Shown: positions 6,869 through 14,093 of the stretch, piece by piece
How positions within the stretch are numbered: position 1 is the stretch's first letter
Layout: each line of letters opens with the position of its first letter
Assembly: GCA_964370075.1 (NCBI GenBank)
Contig: CAYJHC010000046.1
Span: 1-15,049, forward strand
DNA from: CAYJHC01 sp964370075
GTDB taxonomy: Bacteria > Bacillota > Clostridia > Peptostreptococcales > Anaerovoracaceae
Direction: 5' to 3'
DNA length: 15,049 nucleotides
Program-made: the position numbers and the translations under genes
Notes under the pieces: generated by a model
Told to the model about the DNA's origin: nothing
The model's database searches: none
What the model saw: the letters and a program-made list of their open reading frames with translations, nothing else

Positions 6869-6898
6869 ATTATATCATATTTCTTCAAATTCCTCCAA
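6869..6898 (-). promoter_or_regulatory. Candidate promoter for DUF1292 gene
   Basis: TATAAT at 6874-6869 directly follows the stop of the upstream gene. A weak -35, TTGGAG (6898-6893), lies 18 bp upstream inside that gene's last codons. The leader would be about 77 nt. Confidence 0.45.
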
Positions 6899-8032
6899 GT
6901 ATTCAGAGAAAAAATATCCTTCCGCTTGGGCAAAATCTAATACTATAGATCTATTCAGCTGATACTTAGATGTACTCCCTAAGTTGTCTTCTCCTATGGC
7001 ATCTACAGCAAGGCGCTGAAACGCATCTGCCATATTCTGCGTCGGAGCAGTAATAATTAATTCCCCTTGCTCTGTTATCAATAGTCCACCTAGCATATCA
7101 TCCCTCATATTGAATGTTTGACAATGCACATGTTGGTTATTGTCAGCATAAAACATAACCAAAGTTCCTCCAGAATATCTTGTTACCGTCCTTCTAAGAG
7201 ATATCGTCATATCCATTTGAATCGGCGCACCTGTTTCTTTCAATTTTTGAACTATGACAAATTCTTGCGAAGTAAGAATAAAAGCAGCTTCCACTGAAGT
7301 AATATGCAAATCACCCATTATAGAGATAGCATTTATCTTCAACTCATTAGTTTCAACGTAAAACGTCACTACTCGATGTAAGCCATGACACTCAATAAGA
7401 GTCTCACACCTAAATTTAGTATTCTCCACATTAAGAGGGACTATTCTATTTCTATACATTACACTTATAGGAATCTTCTCAAATATTTCCATAGGTAATT
7501 CCCCTTCGTATAATGTAGCTGCAACTTGAAAATCTCTACCTACACAGCGCATAATGAAGTAATTAATCAGTTGGTTTACTGAAGAAATTTTTTCTGATTG
7601 TTTCAATATAAATTTAGCTTTATTTATCCTAGGAACTTCCTTATCTAGAATAAAGTCAACATCTTCTATCTCTTCAGGGAACGGATTATTATTGCTAATA
7701 TTCTTTACAGCAGCTTCTTTTAATAAATATATCACTTCAGCTTCTGATAACTCAACAAACTTCCCTCCTAAGCAACCTGCTACCTCTGCTTCCAAGGTTA
7801 AAATTTCGCTTTCATCATTTCCCCAAAGAGCATGATAGGATTCAATGCCATACTCTTCAGTATCAATGTGGAAAAATTGGTGAAGTTGCTCTTCTTCTTG
7901 GTAACCTACAATTTCCCAACACACATAAAGATATATAGCTCCCATCAGCCGAGTATCCGTCATACGTGCACTTTTAAATTTTTTCTGAGATTCTTTCTTT
8001 AAAGAAGCTCCCCCTTTTATTAATTGTAACAT
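6875..8032 (-). CDS. Protein of unknown function, 385 aa
   Basis: I do not recognise this protein. It is 385 aa and has no signal peptide or membrane segment, so it is probably cytoplasmic. The N-terminus is basic (KKESQKKFKSAR); the rest is acidic and ends EYLEEFEEI. The N-terminal half (25-170) looks helical, with AEVIYLLKEAAV and ISSVNQLINYFIMRCVGRDF. The C-terminal half (about 170-350) looks beta-rich (HRVVTFYVET, ITSVEAAFILTSQEFVIV, GGLLITEQGELIITAP), suggesting two domains. The ATG at 8032 overlaps the end of the serine-hydrolase gene by 13 bp, so translation is probably coupled. AAAGGA lies almost against the ATG, a poor spacing; a strong GGGGGAG sits just inside the gene but no ATG, GTG or TTG follows it at the right distance, so the start carries some doubt. 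Confidence 0.75.
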   Translation of the reverse strand: MLQLIKGGASLKKESQKKFKSARMTDTRLMGAIYLYVCWEIVGYQEEEQLHQFFHIDTEEYGIESYHALWGNDESEILTLEAEVAGCLGGKFVELSEAEVIYLLKEAAVKNISNNNPFPEEIEDVDFILDKEVPRINKAKFILKQSEKISSVNQLINYFIMRCVGRDFQVAATLYEGELPMEIFEKIPISVMYRNRIVPLNVENTKFRCETLIECHGLHRVVTFYVETNELKINAISIMGDLHITSVEAAFILTSQEFVIVQKLKETGAPIQMDMTISLRRTVTRYSGGTLVMFYADNNQHVHCQTFNMRDDMLGGLLITEQGELIITAPTQNMADAFQRLAVDAIGEDNLGSTSKYQLNRSIVLDFAQAEGYFFSEYLEEFEEI

Positions 8033-9135
8033 ATCCTTTCAAACACTCCTTTGCTGATTTTTTTCACAGGAGCCTTAGATATATTTGACATTACGATTAC
8101 ATACGCATCTTCTTGCAGACAAACCCAAAAGCTTGCTCTAAATCCATCATCTGTCCCTTCATGCCCTACTAATTTTTTGTCATCTTGATTTCTTATGAAC
8201 CATCCTAGTCCCATTTCTTCTCCATTGTTGGGGACTATGGCATGTCCTGCCCAAATTTTTTTGTAAAGGTCATCGTCAACTAAGGTCTTATTTAATGCTG
8301 CCTTTGCCCACTTTTCTATATCGTATAAATTTGTAGTCAGCGTCGAGCTTGGCCCATGTTCCCTATTATACGGATAATGCTTTTCTAAACAAATATGGTT
8401 TTCCTCATTCTTGTAATGAGGCATAGCCATTCTTGCTTTTTTCAACACATCCAGTCCTAAACATTCTTCTATATTATAATTTTTTGTATTATCTTCCTTT
8501 TTCAAAACTTGAAGCCCTCTTTCAAATGTTAAAAAATTCGAATTGTTCATTTCTAACGGTTTTAAAAACGACTCTTTCATATACTCCTCGAAACTCACCC
8601 CTGAAGTTTCAGCAATCACCAATCCAAGTATTTCATACCCTATATTACTGTACTTTAATTTGTTTTCTTCTGGTGCCCAAAGTAGCTTTGATTCTGTTAC
8701 TTCTTTTGACATCACATAGTCTCTTAGAGCCTCTACATCACCCCTTGGCCTATCCCATCCATAATCATCTACATCAGCCAAGCCTGAAGTATGCGTTAGC
8801 AAAGACTTGATCGTAATATCCCTCAACCTATAATCATCAATCCTTATCCAAGGCAAAATATTTACAACCTTTTCTTCTAACCTTAATTTTTTCTCTTGAA
8901 TAAGTTTCATTATTCCCATCGATACGAAAGTTTTAGACACCGAAGCCATATGAAAAATCTTGTCTTCTGTCAATGGTTCTTTTTTTATAAAATCAGAATA
9001 TCCAAGAACTTTTCTATGTACAAAGTTTTCCTTTCCTACCGCAACTGCAAGCCCAGGAAGGTCATAATAAAAAAGCACCTCTTCCAAATATTTATCTATA
9101 CTTTCAATTATTTCATTAGTTTTATCTCTATCCAT
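8020..9135 (-). CDS. Serine hydrolase, class C beta-lactamase / penicillin-binding-protein fold
   Basis: A 371-aa member of the AmpC-like serine hydrolase family (PF00144: class C beta-lactamases, D-aminopeptidases, esterases). The three catalytic motifs are present: S-V-S-K (Ser65 nucleophile and Lys68 in HMASVSKTF), Y-S-N (Tyr162 to Asn164) and H-E-G (325-327, in place of K-T-G). SLLTHTSGLAD (111-121) is the usual marker of the group. There is no signal peptide, so it should act in the cytoplasm; that argues against beta-lactam resistance and for an esterase or peptidase acting on an unknown substrate. AAGGAAG before the ATG at 9135 supports the start. The last 13 bp overlap the 385-aa unknown gene, so the two should be made together and may work in one process. 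Confidence 0.88.
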   Translation of the reverse strand: MDRDKTNEIIESIDKYLEEVLFYYDLPGLAVAVGKENFVHRKVLGYSDFIKKEPLTEDKIFHMASVSKTFVSMGIMKLIQEKKLRLEEKVVNILPWIRIDDYRLRDITIKSLLTHTSGLADVDDYGWDRPRGDVEALRDYVMSKEVTESKLLWAPEENKLKYSNIGYEILGLVIAETSGVSFEEYMKESFLKPLEMNNSNFLTFERGLQVLKKEDNTKNYNIEECLGLDVLKKARMAMPHYKNEENHICLEKHYPYNREHGPSSTLTTNLYDIEKWAKAALNKTLVDDDLYKKIWAGHAIVPNNGEEMGLGWFIRNQDDKKLVGHEGTDDGFRASFWVCLQEDAYVIVMSNISKAPVKKISKGVFERICYN

Positions 9136-9160
9136 AATCTTCCTTTCCTTTTCTTACTTT

Positions 9161-9169
9161 ATTATATCA
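9161..9169 (-). promoter_or_regulatory. Extended -10 promoter for serine hydrolase operon
   Basis: TGA-TATAAT on the minus strand (9169-9161), an extended -10 element about 26 bp before the start codon. The TTGACA just upstream (9179-9174) is only 7 bp away, too close to be the -35. The leader would be about 20 nt. Confidence 0.5.
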
Positions 9170-9217
9170 TTTATGTCAAAAATTTACTAATGTAAATATC
9201 AAGGGGTTTTTGTGGGC

Positions 9218-9238
9218 ATTGTCTGAAGATTAGACAAT
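9218..9238. promoter_or_regulatory. Perfect inverted repeat in divergent intergenic region (possible operator)
   Basis: ATTGTCT (9218-9224) and AGACAAT (9232-9238) are perfect 7-bp arms with a 7-bp spacer, a common layout for a dimeric repressor site. It lies about 50 bp upstream of the serine-hydrolase promoter and about 120 bp upstream of the reductase promoter. No regulator gene is adjacent. Apart from this site and the promoters, the 300 bp between 9136 and 9435 show no gene. Confidence 0.35.
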
Positions 9239-9357
9239 ATCAAGTTAATCTCTCATTTATCTCTAAAACATAGCATTTATTTTTAAAAAAAGCTATAATA
9301 ATGTAATAAATGTTAATTATTATTTACACATAATTCATAGCCTTAAAACTAAGATTA

Positions 9358-9386
9358 TTAACATGAAATACAAATTTATTTATAAT
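9358..9386 (+). promoter_or_regulatory. Sigma-A-type promoter for aldo/keto reductase gene
   Basis: TTAACA (9358-9363), a spacer of exactly 17 bp, then TATAAT (9381-9386). Transcription should start near 9393, giving a leader of about 43 nt before the ATG at 9436. Confidence 0.75.
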
Positions 9387-9435
9387 TTGAAACGAATTCA
9401 ACAAAATTTATTTACATTTACAAAGGGAGGGAAAA

Positions 9436-10566
9436 ATGCAATATAGAAAATTCAATAAAACAGGAGAAGACATTACACTATTTGGCCTAGGTACAATGAG
9501 GATGCCTCTTTTAACCGACAGAACCTTAGACGAAGAAGCTTCTATCCGTATGATAAGAAAGGCAATAGACAATGGAGTAAACTATGTCGATACAGCTTAT
9601 ATGTACCATGATTTCAAAGCGGAAAATGCAGTTGGAAAAGCCTTACAAGATGGCTATAGAGAAAAAGTTTTTCTTGCTGACAAAATGCCTGTTTGGCTAG
9701 CAAAGACCGAGGAGGAAATGAAAGAGATCTTCTACAAACAACTAGAAAATTGCCAAACCGACTACTTTGATTTCTATCTACTCCATAATGTTACAAAACA
9801 AATCTGGACCATAGCAGAAAAATATAACGCATTAACCTTCTTAGAAGAAATGAAAAAAGAAGGAAAAATCAAGCATCTCGGTTTTTCTTTTCACGATGAA
9901 CTAAGTTTCTTTAAAGAGGTGATAGACTCCCATTCTTGGGATTTCTGCCAAATTCAGCTTAACTTCATGGATATGGACTATCAAGCTGGTGTTGCTGGCC
10001 TAGAATATGCTGCATCCAAGAACATTCCAGTTATCGTTATGGAACCCGCTAAAGGAGGAAGGATTATTGACAGTTTACCAGAAACAGTAAAAGAATACTG
10101 GGCTTCTACTCCAACTCAGAGAAAGCCTATCGACTGGGCCTTAAGTTGGGTTGCAAACTTTGATTCTGTTTTAACAATACTCTGCGGCGTTCATTCTGAA
10201 GAACAGTTACTTGAGAATATAGAGATTTTAAGCAAAGCCACCTCTAATAGCCTGTCAAAGGAAGAAATAGATATAATAAATAAGGTTTCTGCCGAATATA
10301 ACAAGTTAATAAAATATTCATGCACTGGCTGCGACTACTGTCTTCCATGTCCGTTAAAAATACACATCCCAACGATTATCAAGCTTAGAAATGACTGGGA
10401 GTTATTCAATCACTCTTCTAAAGTTTTAGATGACTATGATTTATGGGTTCCAAAGAAAAAAAGAGCCGGGAACTGTAGTTATTGTGGTAAATGCATTATT
10501 AAGTGTCCACAACAACTACCTATTCCAAAAATTATGGAAGAAAGTAGCGAAATATTCGAACAATAA
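9436..10566 (+). CDS. Aldo/keto reductase with C-terminal ferredoxin-type Cys clusters
   Basis: A 376-aa oxidoreductase of the COG1453 group: a TIM-barrel aldo/keto reductase (residues 1-290) fused to an Fe-S tail. The catalytic tetrad is visible as Asp52 and Tyr57 (DTAYMYHD), Lys83 (ADKMP) and His117 (YLLHN). The tail has two Cys groups, C296-C299-C302-C305 (SCTGCDYCLPCP) and C347-C350-C353-C357 (NCSYCGKCIIKCP). Each group has the CxxCxxC(x2-3)C spacing of [4Fe-4S] sites, so the protein may pass electrons between a nicotinamide cofactor and ferredoxin-like partners. GGGAGG 5 bases before the ATG supports the start. Length is normal for the family, which is frequent in anaerobes; substrate unknown. 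It is a single-gene unit, ending in a long inverted repeat shared with the convergent dehydrogenase gene. Confidence 0.93.
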   Translation: MQYRKFNKTGEDITLFGLGTMRMPLLTDRTLDEEASIRMIRKAIDNGVNYVDTAYMYHDFKAENAVGKALQDGYREKVFLADKMPVWLAKTEEEMKEIFYKQLENCQTDYFDFYLLHNVTKQIWTIAEKYNALTFLEEMKKEGKIKHLGFSFHDELSFFKEVIDSHSWDFCQIQLNFMDMDYQAGVAGLEYAASKNIPVIVMEPAKGGRIIDSLPETVKEYWASTPTQRKPIDWALSWVANFDSVLTILCGVHSEEQLLENIEILSKATSNSLSKEEIDIINKVSAEYNKLIKYSCTGCDYCLPCPLKIHIPTIIKLRNDWELFNHSSKVLDDYDLWVPKKKRAGNCSYCGKCIIKCPQQLPIPKIMEESSEIFEQ

Positions 10567-10631
10567 CACTTGTTACATTCATCTCACTACAAAACAATTG
10601 ATTATTAAAATTCCTATTATTCACACAATTA

Positions 10632-10708
10632 AAAAGTCTCAAAACTTGCTATATCAACGTTAACCTCATGTCTAGCGCTATAATAGTCGGTATAGTTTTG
10701 AGACTTTT
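10632..10708. terminator. Long-loop inverted repeat, probable bidirectional terminator
   Basis: AAAAGTCTCAAAAC (10632-10645) and GTTTTGAGACTTTT (10695-10708) are perfect 14-bp arms around a 49-nt loop. Each arm ends in T-runs on its own outgoing strand, suiting termination of both convergent genes. The loop contains an 8-bp palindrome TAGCGCTA (10673-10680) and a nested CTATA/TATAG pair (10678-10682 with 10691-10695). The loop is unusually long for a simple terminator. Confidence 0.6.
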
Positions 10709-10789
10709 ATATTTAATATAAGTGATATTCTAAATTAAACAGTAATGTATCCGTTTAACCTATATCAGAGAGACAATAAAATCCATCAA

Positions 10790-12064
10790 TTAAACTGTTT
10801 CATGAATTACTTTAAATGCTTTTTCATTTAGGCTATCTGCATACTCTGAATCCATTTCTTTTATCCCTCCTGGGAACTCATACTTTTCCATCAACTCAAC
10901 GAAATATGATGGTTCAAATTGCTCAGGGTTGCAAACCCCTATTCCACTCCACTTTCCTGTAGCTACTAATTCAAGCATCAAAACAGGATTAAATGCAGTT
11001 TGTGCTACTACTGCGTTAGTCCCATACTTCCCAACACATTCTTGATTATCTGCTACTTGATATAAATATACTTCTCTCTTTTTACCATCCTTAATACCCG
11101 TTACCCAAGTTCCTGCACAGCCCTTGCCTGTCATCTTCAATGTTTTTTCTGTAGGGTCTGGGATTACTTTACAAAGGAAATCTCTTGGCGCAATCTCTTC
11201 ATCTCCAACCTTAACTTTTTCCCAAGCTTCTGCCATGCCCATCTCTCTCAAGTTAAGTAATATCTCTCTAAGATCTCTTGGTACACCATATTTAAAAGTA
11301 ACTCTGTCACATTTTACATGTCTAGGTATCATTAGTACTTCTTCATGCTCTACATTAATTACTTCTACTTCTCCAATTCCGCCTGGGAAATCAAACATTT
11401 CTGGCTCAGAGAAGTTTTCAGTAGTAAACCAACCTTTACCCTTTTCCCAGACTACTGGCGGATTCAAACATTCTTCAATTGTTGTCCAAACCGAGAAACC
11501 AAAGTATCCAACATCGTCACCACCATAATTGTCCCCGTCTCTAACTCCGACTTCGTGAACCTCATCAAACAAATACTTTTCTGCATATTTTGCAAAAACG
11601 TTTGCCATTCCTGGTTCAACTCCTGAACCTGTTATTGCAAGCAGACCTTTTTCTTTCCAGTCTTCATCTTTGGCATATTGATAATCTCCTAATTTTATAT
11701 GGGTCTTGTTATACGGATCTGTCGGATGTACTTTTGAAAGAGTCATTGCACAGTCTATATATCCCACTCCCAAATCATAGCAAGTATCAAAAATATTCAC
11801 ATTAAAAGAAGGATCACAAGCATTTAAAACATGTGTGATTTCATGCTTATCTACTACCTTTTTGATGCTTTCTGCATCTTTTGCATTAATAAACTCTCCA
11901 ACAAACCTTTCGTCATCACAGTCTTTCGCCACGGCAAGTGCCCTTTCTTCATTAAAATCAGAAAGAACAACTTTCTTTGCCCACGCTCCACCTTCTCCTA
12001 ATCTTTTAATAATTTTTGCAGCCGAGTTCCCAACTCCGCCCGAACCGATAATTAGTAATTTCAT
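10790..12064 (-). CDS. Saccharopine dehydrogenase-like NAD(P)-dependent oxidoreductase
   Basis: A 424-aa cytoplasmic enzyme of the saccharopine dehydrogenase / carboxynorspermidine synthase family (Lys9-like, PF03435). The Rossmann motif is GSGGVG (residues 7-12), with Asp36 after VVLS. VLNACDPSFNVNIFDTCYDLGVGYIDCA (about 79-106) and ITGSGVEPGMANVFAKYA (about 144-161) are typical of the family. The C-terminal domain catalyses reductive coupling of an amino group with an aldehyde or keto acid, or the reverse. Possible substrates are saccharopine/lysine or a carboxy-polyamine; sequence alone does not decide, and no partner decarboxylase is in view. GGAGGT 4-5 bases before the ATG at 12064 supports the start. 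It lies 261 bp downstream of an AraC-type regulator on the same strand and has its own upstream region with direct repeats. Confidence 0.85.
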   Translation of the reverse strand: MKLLIIGSGGVGNSAAKIIKRLGEGGAWAKKVVLSDFNEERALAVAKDCDDERFVGEFINAKDAESIKKVVDKHEITHVLNACDPSFNVNIFDTCYDLGVGYIDCAMTLSKVHPTDPYNKTHIKLGDYQYAKDEDWKEKGLLAITGSGVEPGMANVFAKYAEKYLFDEVHEVGVRDGDNYGGDDVGYFGFSVWTTIEECLNPPVVWEKGKGWFTTENFSEPEMFDFPGGIGEVEVINVEHEEVLMIPRHVKCDRVTFKYGVPRDLREILLNLREMGMAEAWEKVKVGDEEIAPRDFLCKVIPDPTEKTLKMTGKGCAGTWVTGIKDGKKREVYLYQVADNQECVGKYGTNAVVAQTAFNPVLMLELVATGKWSGIGVCNPEQFEPSYFVELMEKYEFPGGIKEMDSEYADSLNEKAFKVIHETV

Positions 12065-12164
12065 ATTTACCTCCTACAATATTCAGTATTCACCAAAATT
12101 AGTTATTCCAGTTAGTCGTCCTTATGTATAAGTTTATCAATTATGTAAAATAATTCAATAATGT

Positions 12165-12200
12165 TTTTGCTTTTAATATATATTATTTTGCTTATATTAT
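12165..12200. promoter_or_regulatory. Two direct repeats 21 bp apart upstream of the dehydrogenase gene
   Basis: TTTTGCTTTTAATAT (12165-12179) and TTTTGCTTATATTAT (12186-12200) match at 13 of 15 positions and are offset by exactly 21 bp, two helical turns. This is the classic layout of an AraC-family dimer site. They lie about 100-136 bp before the ATG of the dehydrogenase gene, and an AraC-type regulator is encoded next door. No good -35/-10 pair is seen between them and the gene, which would fit activator dependence. The AT-rich background weakens the case. Confidence 0.4.
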
Positions 12201-12266
12201 GACGTTATTTTTTATATATCGACAAAATTCAACCCTCATTACAGTCATTTACTTTGTAAATTACAC

Positions 12267-12299
12267 AAAAAATATCAGTCATAAACTCAACTGATATTT
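12267..12299 (-). terminator. Rho-independent terminator after the AraC-type regulator
   Basis: AAATATCAGT and ACTGATATTT (12299-12290 and 12279-12270 in transcription order) form a perfect 10-bp stem with a 10-nt loop. On the minus strand it runs into TTTTTT ending at 12267. It lies 27 bp after the regulator stop, so the dehydrogenase gene downstream should have its own promoter. Confidence 0.8.
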
Positions 12300-12325
12300 C
12301 CTTTATACTCACCTTTAAAAATTTC

Positions 12326-13861
12326 CTAATTTATTAATATCATCTCAACTTCTGCAGGCTCTAGAACTGACCTAATTAGTATCGTATCGCTTCCCCTTAC
12401 AACCTCATGATTAACTTTAGGAAAGCTTCTTATGGCACTAATTATTTTTTCTCTATCATCACTATAAAGATGGTTCTCTTTAGAATGTTTCAAATTTTCC
12501 AAAATCGCATCCGCAGTGGTTTTATATCTGGCAATATGCACTTCTCCCGTAAGATTATTCACATTTATTAAAAATTCTTTTACCGACTGATTATTCTCAA
12601 TTATTTTTTTCGCCTTTTCAAAAGTCTCCGCCTTAATTATCTCGTTAATAAAAGAGCCATTTCCATAAGATACTATTATGCTATAACTATCTTTTTCTTC
12701 GAATTCATTTTCTTTCTTCGCTATTACAAAATTTCCCCCTTCACAAATTATTCTGTCTCCAATAGCTTTAAACATCTGTAAAGGTTTTGTAATAGTAAGG
12801 CTACTTCCTTTTTCATAAGAGTCTGCAATCCCACTCCGCCTATCTTTATAAATGTATTTTTCATCTCCCATCACGTCAATTCTAATAGTTTCTACTTCTC
12901 TATCATTCTTATAGTCATCATATTCATTTCCTATTAAGGTTCGTATAGCTTCTTCGATCTCTTCAACAGATGATTTTTCTACTACTGCCATAGACTTTTT
13001 GTTACTAGTTTTTCCCGCATAAAGTTTTCTATACTCAGCCGGCGGCATTCCAAACCACTGTTCAAAGTGCTTTACAAAGTACCGTAAGGCAGAGAATCCA
13101 CATTCTTCAGATATTGCACCCATTTTTTTTCTAGTATCTAGCACTAGCTTTTCTGATTCTTCAACCCTAATAAAGTTAAGTAACCCTTGAAAACTTAGGC
13201 CTGTAGCCTCTTTTATTACATGAGAAAGGTAAAATAAACTCAAATGTTCTCTTTCTGCAATTTCATTTAGTGTAAGCTTTCTAGAATAATTATCATACAT
13301 GTACGTAGTGATTCTCATTAGTCTTCCCGAAAGGACCTTATTTTCTTTTTTCCATTTACAGTTTATGAATTTCCCATCTTCTAAAGCAAAATTTTGGAAG
13401 TCAGCTAAAAGTATAGAAATAAGATTATGTCCTTTTTCTATAAGCCTGTGTTCATAACCATATCCTTTTTGAATCTTTTCAAGCATTATCTTTGAAATAA
13501 TCACTCTAAGCATCTCGATATGCTCTTCATCAACATCATCACTATCAGTTCCTGATACAAAAAAGTTATTTCCAAGCTTTCCATCATAATACTTAGCATA
13601 GTACTTGAAGTCTATATGTAGAACCATCATCACATTAGGTTCGCCGTCTACCGCTTCAAAACTGTGCATTTCTCTTTCATTTATGAAGTATATGTCCCCT
13701 TCTTTTAACTGGTAGGAATAGTGCCCATTTCTCATATTTATCTTCCCTTTAAGCAGATAAACAATTTCTAAGTCATCGTGGAAATGGATTGGGTGTTCTA
13801 AGTAATTACCTACAGTAATCATAATCGGAACATCTTCTGCAAAGTGTATTTTTTCTTTCAT
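12326..13861 (-). CDS. AraC-family transcriptional regulator with a GH39-like C-terminal remnant
   Basis: A 511-aa regulator, much longer than usual AraC proteins (about 280-300 aa). Residues 1-100 form a cupin sensor (HFHDDLEIVYLLKG, 26-39; KEGDIYFINEREMHSF, 53-68). Residues 181-283 carry two helix-turn-helix units: LTLNEIAEREHLSLFYLSHVI (197-216) and GAISEECGFSALRYFVKHF (248-266), ending in MPPAEYRKLY. Residues 284-357 are a linker. Residues about 358-511 (KPLQMFKAIGDRII, NFVIAKK, GEVHIARYK, and the end LEPAEVEMILI) resemble the C-terminal beta-sandwich of GH39 enzymes found fused to AraC regulators in Firmicutes; the catalytic barrel is missing. GGGGAG 6 bases before the ATG supports the start. 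It may regulate the downstream dehydrogenase, itself, or both. The GH39 relation is my reading by eye. Confidence 0.85.
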   Translation of the reverse strand: MKEKIHFAEDVPIMITVGNYLEHPIHFHDDLEIVYLLKGKINMRNGHYSYQLKEGDIYFINEREMHSFEAVDGEPNVMMVLHIDFKYYAKYYDGKLGNNFFVSGTDSDDVDEEHIEMLRVIISKIMLEKIQKGYGYEHRLIEKGHNLISILLADFQNFALEDGKFINCKWKKENKVLSGRLMRITTYMYDNYSRKLTLNEIAEREHLSLFYLSHVIKEATGLSFQGLLNFIRVEESEKLVLDTRKKMGAISEECGFSALRYFVKHFEQWFGMPPAEYRKLYAGKTSNKKSMAVVEKSSVEEIEEAIRTLIGNEYDDYKNDREVETIRIDVMGDEKYIYKDRRSGIADSYEKGSSLTITKPLQMFKAIGDRIICEGGNFVIAKKENEFEEKDSYSIIVSYGNGSFINEIIKAETFEKAKKIIENNQSVKEFLINVNNLTGEVHIARYKTTADAILENLKHSKENHLYSDDREKIISAIRSFPKVNHEVVRGSDTILIRSVLEPAEVEMILIN

Positions 13862-13893
13862 TTTGAACTCCCCTTAATTATTTAGACACTTAA

Positions 13894-13923
13894 ATTATAA
13901 CTTATTTCTATAGAAATATCCAA
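13894..13923 (-). promoter_or_regulatory. Promoter of the AraC-type gene with a palindrome in its spacer
   Basis: Minus strand: -35 TTGGAT (13923-13918), 18-bp spacer, -10 TATAAT (13899-13894). The spacer contains the perfect 16-bp palindrome TATTTCTATAGAAATA (13903-13918). A protein bound there would block the promoter, suggesting repression of the regulator gene. Confidence 0.6.
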
Positions 13924-14027
13924 TAAAATTTAATAACTTTGCTATTTTTACTTACACTTATCTGCTATCGCCATTACAATTCTAAAACCAGCTGATTTTT
14001 CTTTTAACATGCAACACTTTAATAAAT

Positions 14028-14037
14028 ATGCTATACT
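14028..14037 (+). promoter_or_regulatory. Extended -10 promoter for DUF3841 gene
   Basis: ATGC-TATACT, with TATACT at 14032-14037 preceded by TGC, an extended -10. No good -35 is seen at 17 bp. The leader would be about 50 nt before the ATG at 14094. Confidence 0.5.
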
Positions 14038-14093
14038 TTGATAAACTGAGCTTTACTATTTTCGTGAATTTTAATTTAGCAAAAGGAGGAAAA

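Noticed and set aside
8433..8810. Long plus-strand open frames opposite the serine hydrolase and other genes
   Set aside because: They are antisense to well-supported genes, lack ribosome binding sites and have low-complexity Leu/Ser/Phe/His-rich products.
8020..9135. Beta-lactam resistance gene
   Set aside because: The fold and SxxK motif are right, but there is no signal peptide and HxG replaces KTG, so a cytoplasmic esterase or peptidase is more likely.
11124..11805. Plus-strand open frames opposite the saccharopine-dehydrogenase-like gene
   Set aside because: Antisense shadows of a gene with clear family motifs; no start signals.
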